The notes under the pieces were generated by a model. That model did not search any database. It was not told the DNA's origin and saw only the letters and a program-made list of their open reading frames with translations. From positions 62,001 through 126,000 of the forward strand of contig NZ_FOHB01000002.1 in NCBI RefSeq assembly GCF_900111375.1: DNA of 64,000 nucleotides, read 5' to 3'. Positions 25,517 through 32,752 of the stretch are shown here, piece by piece. How positions within the stretch are numbered: position 1 is the stretch's first letter; each line of letters opens with the position of its first letter. The DNA comes from Pedococcus cremeus. GTDB lineage: Bacteria; Actinomycetota; Actinomycetes; Actinomycetales; Dermatophilaceae. The position numbers and the translations under genes were made by a program.

Positions 25517-26455
25517 ATGGCACTCGGACAGCCCTCCCGGCTGCGTCGACCGGAGAACATCACCCGGTCGATCCCGCGGATGCTCGCTGCCCAGCGGCCG
25601 TCGATCAGCTTCGAGTTCTTCCCGCCGAAGGACGACGCGTCCGAGGCGGTGCTGTGGGAGGCCATCCGCCGGCTCGAGCGGGTGCGCCCCGACTTCGTCT
25701 CCGTCACCTACGGAGCCGGGGGCACCACCCAGGACCGCACGGTGCGCGTCACCGAGCGCATCGCCCGGGAGACGACGCTGACGCCGCTGGCGCACCTCAC
25801 CTGCGTGAACGCCTCGGTGGCGCAGCTGCGCCAGGTGGTGGGGCAGTATGCCGCGGCCGGAGTCCGCAGCATCCTCGCCCTGCGGGGTGACCCCCCGGGC
25901 AACGTGCGCGGCCCGTGGGTCGCCCATCCCGAGGGGCTCGACCACGCCGAGGACCTCGTGCGGCTCGTCCGCGGCCTCGGGGACTTCACCGTCGGTGTGG
26001 CCGCCTTCCCCGACGTGCACCCCGAGTCGCCGAACCTCGAGCACGACGTCGAGGTCCTCGTCCGCAAGCACGCGGCGGGTGCGTCCTTCGCGGTGACGCA
26101 GATGGTCTTCGACGCCGACTCCTACCTGCGCCTGCGCGACGCCGTCGCCGCGCGCTGCGACCTGCCGATCACGCCGGGCCTGATGCCGGTGACCAACTTC
26201 AAGCAGATCGCCCGCATGTCCGAGCTCATGGGCACCCCGCTGCCGCCGGCCGTCGTCAGCCGGCTCGAGGCGGTCGCCGACGACCCGCAGGCGATTCGCG
26301 AGGTGGGAGTGCAGGTTGCCACCGAGCTCGCCGAGCGCATGCTGGCCGAGGGTGCTCCGGGCCTGCACTTCATCACCATGAACCGGTCGACGGCGACTCT
26401 CGAGGTCTACGGCAACCTCGACCTGCCGGTGGCCAGCGTCGAGAACGCCGGCTGA
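25517..26455 (+). CDS. metF: 5,10-methylenetetrahydrofolate reductase
   Basis: A 312-aa flavin enzyme that reduces methylenetetrahydrofolate to methyltetrahydrofolate for methionine synthesis. Visible blocks are SFEFFPPKDD with the catalytic Glu, DFVSVTYGAGGTTQDRT, THLTC-like AHLTCVNAS, ILALRGDPPG, GVAAFPDVHPES, TQMVFDADSYL and ITPGLMPVTN. Length fits bacterial MetF. ATG at 25517 is chosen at the start of the conserved region; the frame is open upstream but runs into the divergent gene. TTGACC at 25473-25478 may be a -35 element, without a clear partner. Rv2172c holds the same position. Confidence 0.92.
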   Translation: MALGQPSRLRRPENITRSIPRMLAAQRPSISFEFFPPKDDASEAVLWEAIRRLERVRPDFVSVTYGAGGTTQDRTVRVTERIARETTLTPLAHLTCVNASVAQLRQVVGQYAAAGVRSILALRGDPPGNVRGPWVAHPEGLDHAEDLVRLVRGLGDFTVGVAAFPDVHPESPNLEHDVEVLVRKHAAGASFAVTQMVFDADSYLRLRDAVAARCDLPITPGLMPVTNFKQIARMSELMGTPLPPAVVSRLEAVADDPQAIREVGVQVATELAERMLAEGAPGLHFITMNRSTATLEVYGNLDLPVASVENAG

Positions 26456-26494
26456 GCGCGTTAGGCGCGCGGAGCGCCGGCTGAGCGCGCGAGG

Positions 26495-26522
26495 CGGGCC
26501 CGCGGCATACCGGCTGGGCCCG
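26495..26522. terminator. Candidate terminator between metF and a HAD phosphatase gene
   Basis: CGGGCCC at 26495-26501 pairs with GGGCCCG at 26516-26522 around a 14-base loop that contains the window-wide octamer CGGCATAC. It lies between convergent genes, 40 bp after metF and just before the HAD gene stop. Confidence 0.45.
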
Positions 26523-26529
26523 AAGGGCC

Positions 26530-27339
26530 TCAGGGCACGGGCTGGAGCTGTTCCACGAGCGGGACCACGTCGGCGATCGAGTCGAGGACCCGCGTCGGCT
26601 GGTAGGGGAACCGGTGCACCTGGTCGGGACGGGTGGAACCGGTCAGCACGAGGAGGGTGCGCAGGCCGGCCTCGAGGCCGCTGATGATGTCGGTCTCCAT
26701 GCGGTCGCCGATCATCACGGTCGACTCGGAGTGGGCGTCGATGCGGTTGAGGGCGCTGCGCATCATGAGCGGGTTCGGCTTGCCGATGAAGTAGGGCTGC
26801 GCACCGGTCGCGGTCGTGATGAGCGCGGCGACCGATCCGGTCGCGGGCAGCGTGCCGGCCGGTGACGGGCCCGATGGGTCGGGGTTGGTCGCGATGAAGC
26901 GAGATCCTTTCTCGATCAAGCGGATCGCTGTGGTGATCGCTTCGAAGGAGTAGGTGCGGGTCTCGCCGAGCACGACGTAGTCCGGGTCCCGCTCGGTGAG
27001 CGTGTAGCCGATGTCGTGCAGCGCGGTCGTGAGGCCGGCCTCTCCGACGACGTAGGCGGAGCCGCCCGGTCGCTGGTCGTCGAGGAACTGCGCGGTCGCG
27101 AGAGCCGACGTCCAGATCGACTGCTCCGGCACGTCGATCCCACTGGCGCGCAAGCGCGCTCGCAGGTCACGCGGGGTGAAGATCGAGTTGTTCGTCAGCA
27201 CCAGGAAGCGGCGACCGGTCGCGATCAGCGCCTTGATGAAGTCACTGGCCCCGGGGATGGCACGTTCCTCGTGGACGAGCACGCCGTCCATGTCCGTGAG
27301 CCAGCACTCGACCGGTCGGGGCGTCGTCATGGCGTTCAT
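26530..27339 (-). CDS. HAD-IIA family phosphatase (NagD-like)
   Basis: A 269-aa HAD hydrolase. Motif I is [12 protein letters not shown] (nucleophile and general-acid Asp pair), motif II is LTNNS, motif III lies around [11 protein letters not shown] (Lys) and motif IV is [10 protein letters not shown]. The cap insertion is of type IIA, as in NagD and phosphoglycolate or nitrophenyl phosphatases. Substrate is not predictable. ATG at 27339 or 27330 may be used; the frame open to 27486 runs over the divergent gene's leader. It is divergent from the VOC gene. Confidence 0.88.
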   Translation of the reverse strand: MNAMTTPRPVECWLTDMDGVLVHEERAIPGASDFIKALIATGRRFLVLTNNSIFTPRDLRARLRASGIDVPEQSIWTSALATAQFLDDQRPGGSAYVVGEAGLTTALHDIGYTLTERDPDYVVLGETRTYSFEAITTAIRLIEKGSRFIATNPDPSGPSPAGTLPATGSVAALITTATGAQPYFIGKPNPLMMRSALNRIDAHSESTVMIGDRMETDIISGLEAGLRTLLVLTGSTRPDQVHRFPYQPTRVLDSIADVVPLVEQLQPVP

Positions 27340-27424
27340 TGTGCCCGTGGGCTGGTCACGGTGGGGGATGGCGCCGCCAACCGGGACGGGAGGACGCTGG
27401 TGGGCGTCGAAGGAGGTGCTCACC

Positions 27425-27829
27425 ATGTCCCTCACCACGAGCACGATCGCGACGATGCTGCCGGTCACGGACACCGATCGCGCCAAGGAGTTCTACGCGG
27501 ACCGGCTCGGTCTGCCGTTCCAGGGGGCCAACAGTGCCGGGGAGCTGATGTTCAGCCTGGCCCACGGCGACGCACTGGTGCTGCTGCCCCGCGAGGCCGG
27601 CACCCAGTCCAAGAGCACGGCCATGAGCTGGCAGGTCACCGATGTCGAGAAGGAGATGACCGAGCTCGAGTCGCGCGGCATCACCTTCGAGGACTACGAC
27701 CTGCCCGGTCTGAAGACCGTCAACCACATCGCCGAGATCGACGGTGACCGGGCCGCCTGGTTCCTCGACCCCGACGGCAACGTCCTCTGCATCCACCAAG
27801 GAGCGATGCAGGGGGCCACGACGGCGTGA
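27425..27829 (+). CDS. VOC-superfamily (glyoxalase/bleomycin-resistance fold) protein
   Basis: A 134-aa protein with one VOC module pair: [27 protein letters not shown] at the N-terminus and [19 protein letters not shown] at the C-terminus, the latter with the conserved Glu/Asp replaced around the usual metal position. Members include metal-dependent dioxygenases, glyoxalases and antibiotic-binding proteins; the activity here is unknown. ATG at 27425 is supported by GAAGGAGG at about 27410-27417. Confidence 0.85.
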   Translation: MSLTTSTIATMLPVTDTDRAKEFYADRLGLPFQGANSAGELMFSLAHGDALVLLPREAGTQSKSTAMSWQVTDVEKEMTELESRGITFEDYDLPGLKTVNHIAEIDGDRAAWFLDPDGNVLCIHQGAMQGATTA

Positions 27830-27865
27830 GGTTGTGAGGTCGGCTGGCGGGAGGCCGTGGGCTCG

Positions 27866-27882
27866 GCTTCGGTCACCGAAGC
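27866..27882. terminator. Short perfect hairpin after the VOC gene
   Basis: GCTTCGGT at 27866-27873 and ACCGAAGC at 27875-27882 are perfect complements around one base. It lies 36 bp after the VOC stop and 23 bp from the convergent small gene stop, fitting a shared terminator. Confidence 0.5.
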
Positions 27883-27904
27883 AATGACGTGGGCAGCTGG
27901 GCCG

Positions 27905-28144
27905 TCAGCGGACCAGCCTGTCACGAAGCCGGTCAGCCCCGTGGGCTCTCCGGAAGTAGGCCTCGGTCATGACCACGCCCTTCGACGGCGGGCCATCCGG
28001 AATGGCCCTACGCGGTGCTGCCCTCGTGGCCTGCTCGTCGGGCACCTGGCATTCCCACGACCTCACTGCCGCGAAGGATGTCAACCCCGCCGCCATCACC
28101 ACCGCGAAGCCGGCGGCAAGAGTGGCCTTGTATCGCGTCCCCAC
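27905..28144 (-). CDS. Small single-TM or secreted hypothetical protein
   Basis: A 79-aa open frame starting with GTG at 28144. The N-terminus (GTRYKATLAAGFAVVMAAGLTSFAAV) looks like a membrane anchor or signal sequence; the rest is hydrophilic and basic. No family is recognised and the ribosome binding site is weak. Codon use is less extreme than in neighbours. It may be real but is one of the least certain genes here. Confidence 0.4.
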   Translation of the reverse strand: MGTRYKATLAAGFAVVMAAGLTSFAAVRSWECQVPDEQATRAAPRRAIPDGPPSKGVVMTEAYFRRAHGADRLRDRLVR

Positions 28145-28278
28145 GGGGTCAACCTAGGCGCAGGCACTGCCTCACGTGCCGCGACGGATGCAGGTTCTCG
28201 AACGAGTGGCACAGACCTCGCTATCAAGCAGATCAACGGTGCTCAAACCCTTCCATTCAGGACCTCTTCGCGATAAAC

Positions 28279-28294
28279 TCGAACATACGTTCGA
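28279..28294. promoter_or_regulatory. LexA (SOS) box upstream of the broken HNH gene
   Basis: TCGAACATACGTTCGA is a perfect 16-bp match to the actinobacterial LexA box TCGAAC-N4-GTTCGA. It directly follows a TAAACT -10-like element (28274-28279) and ends 14 bp before the ATG of the DUF222/HNH gene, so LexA binding would block transcription there. Confidence 0.85.
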
Positions 28295-28308
28295 AGCGGG
28301 GGGAACCG

Positions 28309-29972
28309 ATGAGCGGGACGGTGTCAGCCACAGCAGGGGTCTTCAGCCCGGCTGCCGTGGAGTGCGCCGACCTGCCTGACCTGCTGGGTGCGGTGGCGCG
28401 CCTCTCGCAACGGGACGTTGCGGCGTTGTCGGCCCGGGACGCCGAGGGGTACGTGTTGGCCTGCGACCGGCTCCGGTCGGCCCTCGATGCGCGGCGGGCG
28501 GTGGCGATGGACACCCTGGCCGCCCACCTGGATGAGGACCTGCAGCGGCGCGCCCACGACCAGCGGCGCGGCGGAGTGCCGGCGCACCCGGGGCCGGAGC
28601 TGCACGGGTTCGTCGCCTCCATGCTCGCGCCGGGGCTGCATTGCTCGACCCGGACCGTGCAGCGGCGGCTGGAGGCCGACCGGCGGCTGGTGTGCACGAC
28701 CGCGTCGACGCACCAGGCGTTGTGGGACGGCGACCTCGACCTGCCCCGCGCGGACGCGGTCGCCGAGGCGGCACGCTCGGTCGACCCCGACCTGTGGGCC
28801 CGGTTCGAAGCGCTCGTGCTGGAGACCACCGTCGATGAGGTCACCGGCGAGATCACCCTGGTCTCGGACGAGGTGCGGCGGATGAGCCGCTCGGCGTTCG
28901 CCCGCCGGGCCGCCCGGATCGCCCGCACCCTCGACCCGGCCAGCCAGTGCCGGGCCGCGAAGCAGGCCCGTGACCAGCGGCGGGTGGTGATCCGCCCGGA
29001 CCGGCACCAGCCGGGCATGGCCGTCTGGACCGCGCACCTGCCGACCGACGTCAGCCAGCAGATGGCGGCCGCGGTCGACGCCCTCGCTGGCTCGTATGCG
29101 AAGGCCAACCCCGGCACCAGCATCGACTCCCGCCGCGCCGACGCCCTGACCGCCCTCGTCCTCGGCAACGCCGAGGTCAAGACCGTGGTCGAGCTCCTCA
29201 TCCCGGTCCTGCCGACGCCTGACCAAGCCACCCGCACCCGAGGGGCGCTGGGTCAGCTCAACCCCGTCACCGCCACCCTCACCGACGGCCCGGTCCCCGA
29301 GGGCACGATCCCCGAGGGCACAACCTCAGATGGTGCAGCGAGGCACGACACGGTGGCGTGGGTGATCCCCGGCCAGGTCGACGACCCGCGCCACGGAGCC
29401 CTGGCCCCCGACGTCATCGCCCAGCTGTTGGCCGACCCCGACGTCATCCTCCGCCTGGCCCGGCTCGACCCGGACGGGTCGATCACCCAGGACCCGACCG
29501 CGTACCGGCCCAGCGGCTCCACCCGCCGCCGCGTGCGGGCCCGGGACGGGAGCTGCCGGTTCCCCGGCTGCCACACCCCCGCCGCCCGCACCGACACCGA
29601 CCACGTCACCGCCCACCCGCACGGATACTATTGCAGGTCTGGACCGCCCCCGACGGCCGCACCTTCACCACCCACCCCCGCCCGCACGACCTGCGCGACG
29701 ACCTGAACCACCCCGAGCACCCCGACCCCGAAACCGGGCACCAGCTGCGCCGCGGCTGGTACCCCGGCCTCCCACCCGGCCTGTCCCTGACCGACCTCGT
29801 CACCGCCGAGGCCCAACTCCCCGACGACCCACCCGACCCCGACCTCCACCCCGAGGCCGTCGGCACCCCACCCCCACCGATCGACTGGACCGAGCTCGAC
29901 CAGCACCGGTCAAAGACGCGGCGGCCCGAGTCGGCCCTGGAACGTCACCTGATGGACCTGCTCACCGCCTGA
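28309..29972 (+). pseudogene. DUF222/HNH endonuclease (13E12 repeat family), broken in the HNH motif
   Basis: From ATG 28309 (GGGGGGAA upstream) a DUF222-type protein can be read for about 440 residues through RVRARDGSCRFPGCHTP and DTDHVTAHPHG, where the HNH nuclease motif should continue. At about 29622-29635 the HNH core is missing and the reading frame changes: the family C-terminus (QVWTAPDGRTFTTHPRPHD to LMDLLTA) is in another frame, ending at 29972. A deletion of the catalytic His/Asn block with frame loss explains this; the first frame stops at 29706. The gene has a LexA box, as reported for 13E12 genes in mycobacteria. It may still yield a truncated DUF222 protein. Confidence 0.8.
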
Positions 29973-30965
29973 CCGGCAGGGGGCTGAGCGCCAGCGGTCG
30001 AGTTCGCGCGAAGGGTGTGCCGGTGCGGGCTGGGTGGGACTGGCCGGAGCGCGGAGCGAAGCGGGGTGCGGGCACTGCCAGCTCTGGTCCAGTGGGCGGC
30101 CAAAGCGGGCCACGAGGTGCCAGAGCTGCTTGACCGTCTGTGGGTGGAACGACCCTGTTCTCGCGGCGTCGCCGATGACCCGGGCGTCGAGGCGGCCCTG
30201 CTCGGCGACCTGGTGGCCCAGCTCGACGGCTGCCGGGCCCCGGTAGCCATGGTGCCGGTCGAGCTCGTGGACGGTCAGGACGCGGCCCTCGTGCCACTCG
30301 ACGGGTACGCCGAGCTCCTCGGCGATGGCCTCGATGCGGGTGTCGCGGTAGCAAGGGTCCAGGACGAGGGCCTCCACGTCGTGGACGAGGTCGACCGTGC
30401 CGTGGACGTGAGCCTCGATGTAGTCATCGAGCAGGTCGCCGTCGCCGTCGTCGGCCGCTGGGTCACCCTGCGCGGCATCGAACTCGTGCGCGAGGCGAAG
30501 CAGGTCGAACCGGTGCGCCGTGCCGAAGTCCGTGGGTTCCATGAAGGAGTCGGGGAAGCAGAAGGTGGTCCGGCCGAGCGTGTGCTCCGCAAGGCGCAGG
30601 TGGGCGGACCCGAACCTCGGCGCGCCGCCGAGGCTGCGGCGCCGGTGGTTCAGGGCGCCGTACTTCGGCCGTTCTGACACCGGCGCGTCGTTGTAGGCGC
30701 CCCCGAACAGGCGCTCCTCCCACAGCCAGCGGTTACCGCCGGGATGGGCGGTCAGGCCACCGTTGCTGGTCCCGGTCTCGAACTGGGAGCGGTAGACCCC
30801 GTCACGCACCATCGCCTCGAGGGTCAGCAGCTCTCCGGCGACTCGGTCAGGATGGAAGTTCAGCGTCACTCGTAAGGAGCGGTCCAGCGGTTGGCCGGTG
30901 CTCACGGCATCCACGTGCGCGACGGCAGCGGTCACCCAAGCGGTCGGTTCGTGTGTACCGGACAT
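29910..30965 (-). CDS. DUF3626 protein
   Basis: A 351-aa protein matching DUF3626 by memory: RVTLNFHPDRV, then DGVYRSQFETGTSNGGLTAHPGGNRWLWE, KYGALNHRRR, PRFGSAHLRLAEHTLGRTTFCFPDS and DYIEAHVHGTVDLVHDVEALVLDP. Function is unknown; the dense invariant motifs suggest an enzyme. The last 60 or so residues, after RFGRPLDQSW, look unlike the family and lie partly on the opposite strand of the broken HNH gene (63-bp overlap), so the natural end may have been lost or extended. ATG at 30965; it starts 10 bp after the YbaK-type gene stop, so the two are probably co-transcribed. Confidence 0.75.
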   Translation of the reverse strand: MSGTHEPTAWVTAAVAHVDAVSTGQPLDRSLRVTLNFHPDRVAGELLTLEAMVRDGVYRSQFETGTSNGGLTAHPGGNRWLWEERLFGGAYNDAPVSERPKYGALNHRRRSLGGAPRFGSAHLRLAEHTLGRTTFCFPDSFMEPTDFGTAHRFDLLRLAHEFDAAQGDPAADDGDGDLLDDYIEAHVHGTVDLVHDVEALVLDPCYRDTRIEAIAEELGVPVEWHEGRVLTVHELDRHHGYRGPAAVELGHQVAEQGRLDARVIGDAARTGSFHPQTVKQLWHLVARFGRPLDQSWQCPHPASLRAPASPTQPAPAHPSRELDRWRSAPCRSGGEQVHQVTFQGRLGPPRL

Positions 30966-30975
30966 CTCTGTGTGG

Positions 30976-31494
30976 TCAGGCGACTTCGATGGCCTGGCCG
31001 GCGGTGACGCGCAGCAGCTCCTCGTACGTGGTGCGGAAGACCGTGTGGGTGTGTCCGGCTGCGGCCCACACGTAGGGGTAGCGGCTGAGTGAGACGTCGA
31101 CGACAGTACGAACGGGGCTGGTGTGCCCGACGGGTGCGACGCCGCCGATGGCGAACCCCGTGGCGTTGCGGACGAACTCGGCATCGGCGCGGTCGATGGT
31201 GGCGATACCCGTGAGGTCGGCCACCTTGGCGACGTCGACACGGTGGGCGCCCGAGGTGAGCACAAGGAGCGGGGTGATGGAGCCGTCCGGGTCGTGGGCG
31301 CGAAACACCAGCGAGTTCGCGATCTCCGCGGGGGTGATGCCGAGGGCCGCGGCTGCAGCGGGAGCGGTGCGGACGGCGTCTGGGAGGGCAACCACCTCGG
31401 GGTGCACGTCATGGACCGCCAGCGCGGCCAGGACCCGCTGCACGGCGGGATGCCCCAGCGGGCCTTCCTGGGTCTCTGCAATGCCCTCTGCCAT
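30976..31494 (-). CDS. YbaK/EbsC-family aminoacyl-tRNA deacylase
   Basis: A 172-aa protein with the YbaK fold motifs: AAAALGITPAEIANSLVFRA (containing the IxxSLVF strand), PLLVLTSGAHRVDVAKVADL, FVRNATGFAIGGVAPVGH and YVWAAAGHTHTVFRTTYEEL. The family hydrolyses mischarged tRNAs such as Cys-tRNAPro; the exact substrate is open. ATG at 31494 is the start. It is divergent from the SOS operon; 31495-31589 between them shows no other gene. Confidence 0.88.
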   Translation of the reverse strand: MAEGIAETQEGPLGHPAVQRVLAALAVHDVHPEVVALPDAVRTAPAAAAALGITPAEIANSLVFRAHDPDGSITPLLVLTSGAHRVDVAKVADLTGIATIDRADAEFVRNATGFAIGGVAPVGHTSPVRTVVDVSLSRYPYVWAAAGHTHTVFRTTYEELLRVTAGQAIEVA

Positions 31495-31589
31495 GGCGTG
31501 AGCGTAGTGATCAGGAGGGGGCAATGGTGGGTTCCCGCGCGGGCTGACCGGTTGCGCCCGTTCCTCCTGGACGACCTGTGCCGTTCCTC

Positions 31590-31620
31590 TTGACGGCCTG
31601 TCCGAGGCCCGGTGTACAGT
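31590..31620 (+). promoter_or_regulatory. Promoter of the SOS mutagenesis operon
   Basis: TTGACG at 31590-31595 and TACAGT at 31615-31620 are separated by 19 bp and are the best -35/-10 pair in the 322-bp gap between the YbaK-type gene and DUF6504. Predicted transcription start is about 31627, inside or next to the LexA box at 31629. The leader would then be about 190 nt. No small open frame in it is convincing. Confidence 0.6.
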
Positions 31621-31628
31621 CGTTTCAT

Positions 31629-31644
31629 TCGAACAAACGTTCGA
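31629..31644. promoter_or_regulatory. LexA (SOS) box of the DUF6504-HEPN-dnaE2 operon
   Basis: TCGAACAAACGTTCGA is a perfect match to the actinobacterial LexA box. It starts 8 bp after the -10 element, so bound LexA would cover the transcription start. It is the only such box near the dnaE2 and Pol IV genes and thus places the cluster in the SOS regulon. Confidence 0.9.
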
Positions 31645-31816
31645 ACAAGCCGGATCCCGGTCCGGACTCTCGACGGCAGTGGTGTCCCGTGAGGTCCCCA
31701 TTGTCGACCTGAGGTCCGACACCGGAAACCGGTACGGCTCTGGCCCTGCGACAGGCGCCTCGACCCCGCCCCGCAGGGCCAGGGCCCACCCCATCGAACC
31801 CTGGAAGGAGTCTGCC

Positions 31817-32299
31817 GTGGTGCGCCGATACGAAGAGCCCATCGAGGTCCGGGCCGCGGGCGAGCAGGCCGCTCCAGACGGGGCCTCAGCCGGAAGCCCG
31901 GGAGCACCCGCTGCCTTCCTCTGGAGGGGCCGGCTCTACGTCGTCCGCCAGGTGCTCGACCACTGGAAGGAGCGCCGGCCGTGGTGGCGCGACGCTCTCG
32001 ACGAGCGCCGCGTCCCGGCAGCCGTCCCGGCAGCCGTCGCGGCGACGGGCTCAGGCGCAGCCGGCGCCTCCGACGCCGCCGCCTGCCCCGATCGGAATGC
32101 GGCGGGTGCGGTTGGCACGGCGGGTGCGGTTGGCACGACGGGCACGACTGGTGCGGCCTTCGACGTCCTCGGCGGTGCCCGTGAGCGCCAGGTGTGGCGT
32201 GTCGAGGCCAGCGCTGGGCGGATGGCCGGCACCGGGGTCTACGACCTCGGCGTCGACCCGGCACCCGGCCAGTGGCGCCTGCTGCGCGTCGCGGACTGA
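31817..32299 (+). CDS. DUF6504 family protein (SOS operon gene 1)
   Basis: A 160-aa protein. VVRRYEEPIEVRA opens the domain, AAFLWRGRLYVVRQVLDHWKERRPWW and VWRVEASAGRMAGTGVYDLGVD complete it; the RYxxPxEV, FLWRGRLYxV and GVYDL blocks define DUF6504. A low-complexity Ala/Gly/Thr insert (about residues 75-120, partly from short DNA repeats at 32101-32156) interrupts the core. GTG at 31817 is supported by AAGGAG at 31805-31810. Function unknown, but the family is repeatedly linked with dnaE2/dinB genes in actinobacteria, so a role in translesion synthesis is likely by context. Confidence 0.8.
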   Translation: MVRRYEEPIEVRAAGEQAAPDGASAGSPGAPAAFLWRGRLYVVRQVLDHWKERRPWWRDALDERRVPAAVPAAVAATGSGAAGASDAAACPDRNAAGAVGTAGAVGTTGTTGAAFDVLGGARERQVWRVEASAGRMAGTGVYDLGVDPAPGQWRLLRVAD

Positions 32300-32317
32300 G
32301 GGGAAGCAGCGACCACC

Positions 32318-32752
32318 ATGAGCCTCTCCGTCACCTCCACCGCCGTTCCGTCGGCAGCCTCGACGCTCGAGCTCGTCGAGCGGGCACGGGCCGACCTCCT
32401 CGAGGCCTGCCACAGCCGCGACGTCGCCGAGCGCTACCGCCAGTCACGCCTGGGGGCGATGCGGGCTGCTGCGGCCCTGGTGTCCGCCCGGTCGCGGGGC
32501 GCCAGGGCCAGTGGCCCGCAGAGCCTGTGGGACCTGGTGCCGGCAGCCGCGCCCGAGCTGACCGAGTGGGCCGAGTTCTTCGCGGTCGCCACCGCGCACC
32601 CCGGCCATTCAGGGCGGGCTGCGGTCACCGCCCGGGAGGCCGACGACCTGCTCCGGCAGGCCGAGACCTTCATCGGGCTGGTCTGCCGGAGCCTGGGCCT
32701 GCCCGTCACGCCCTCGCACCACGACGTGCTCGTCCCCACGGTCTGGGCGTGA
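32318..32752 (+). CDS. SAV_6107-family HEPN-domain protein (SOS operon gene 2)
   Basis: A 144-aa all-helical protein: LELVERARADLLEACHSRDVAERYRQSRLGAMRAAAALVSAR, SLWDLVPAAAPELTEWAEFFAVATA and TAREADDLLRQAETFIGLVCRSLGL. This fits the SAV_6107 type of HEPN domain. A canonical HEPN RNase motif (R-x4-6-H) is not evident, so it may act as a structural partner rather than a nuclease. Its stop overlaps the dnaE2 start as GTGA (32749-32752), so the two products are translationally coupled. In position it occupies the place that ImuA' holds in mycobacterial mutasome cassettes. Confidence 0.75.
   Translation: MSLSVTSTAVPSAASTLELVERARADLLEACHSRDVAERYRQSRLGAMRAAAALVSARSRGARASGPQSLWDLVPAAAPELTEWAEFFAVATAHPGHSGRAAVTAREADDLLRQAETFIGLVCRSLGLPVTPSHHDVLVPTVWA

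Noticed and set aside
28015-28308. Upstream extension of the DUF222/HNH frame
   Set aside because: The extension covers the LexA box and promoter; ATG at 28309 has a purine-rich site and fits the family N-terminus.
29910-32264. Extension of the DUF3626 frame to 784 codons
   Set aside because: The extra N-terminal part covers the YbaK-type gene and the SOS promoter in another frame and has no domain; ATG at 30965 matches the domain start.
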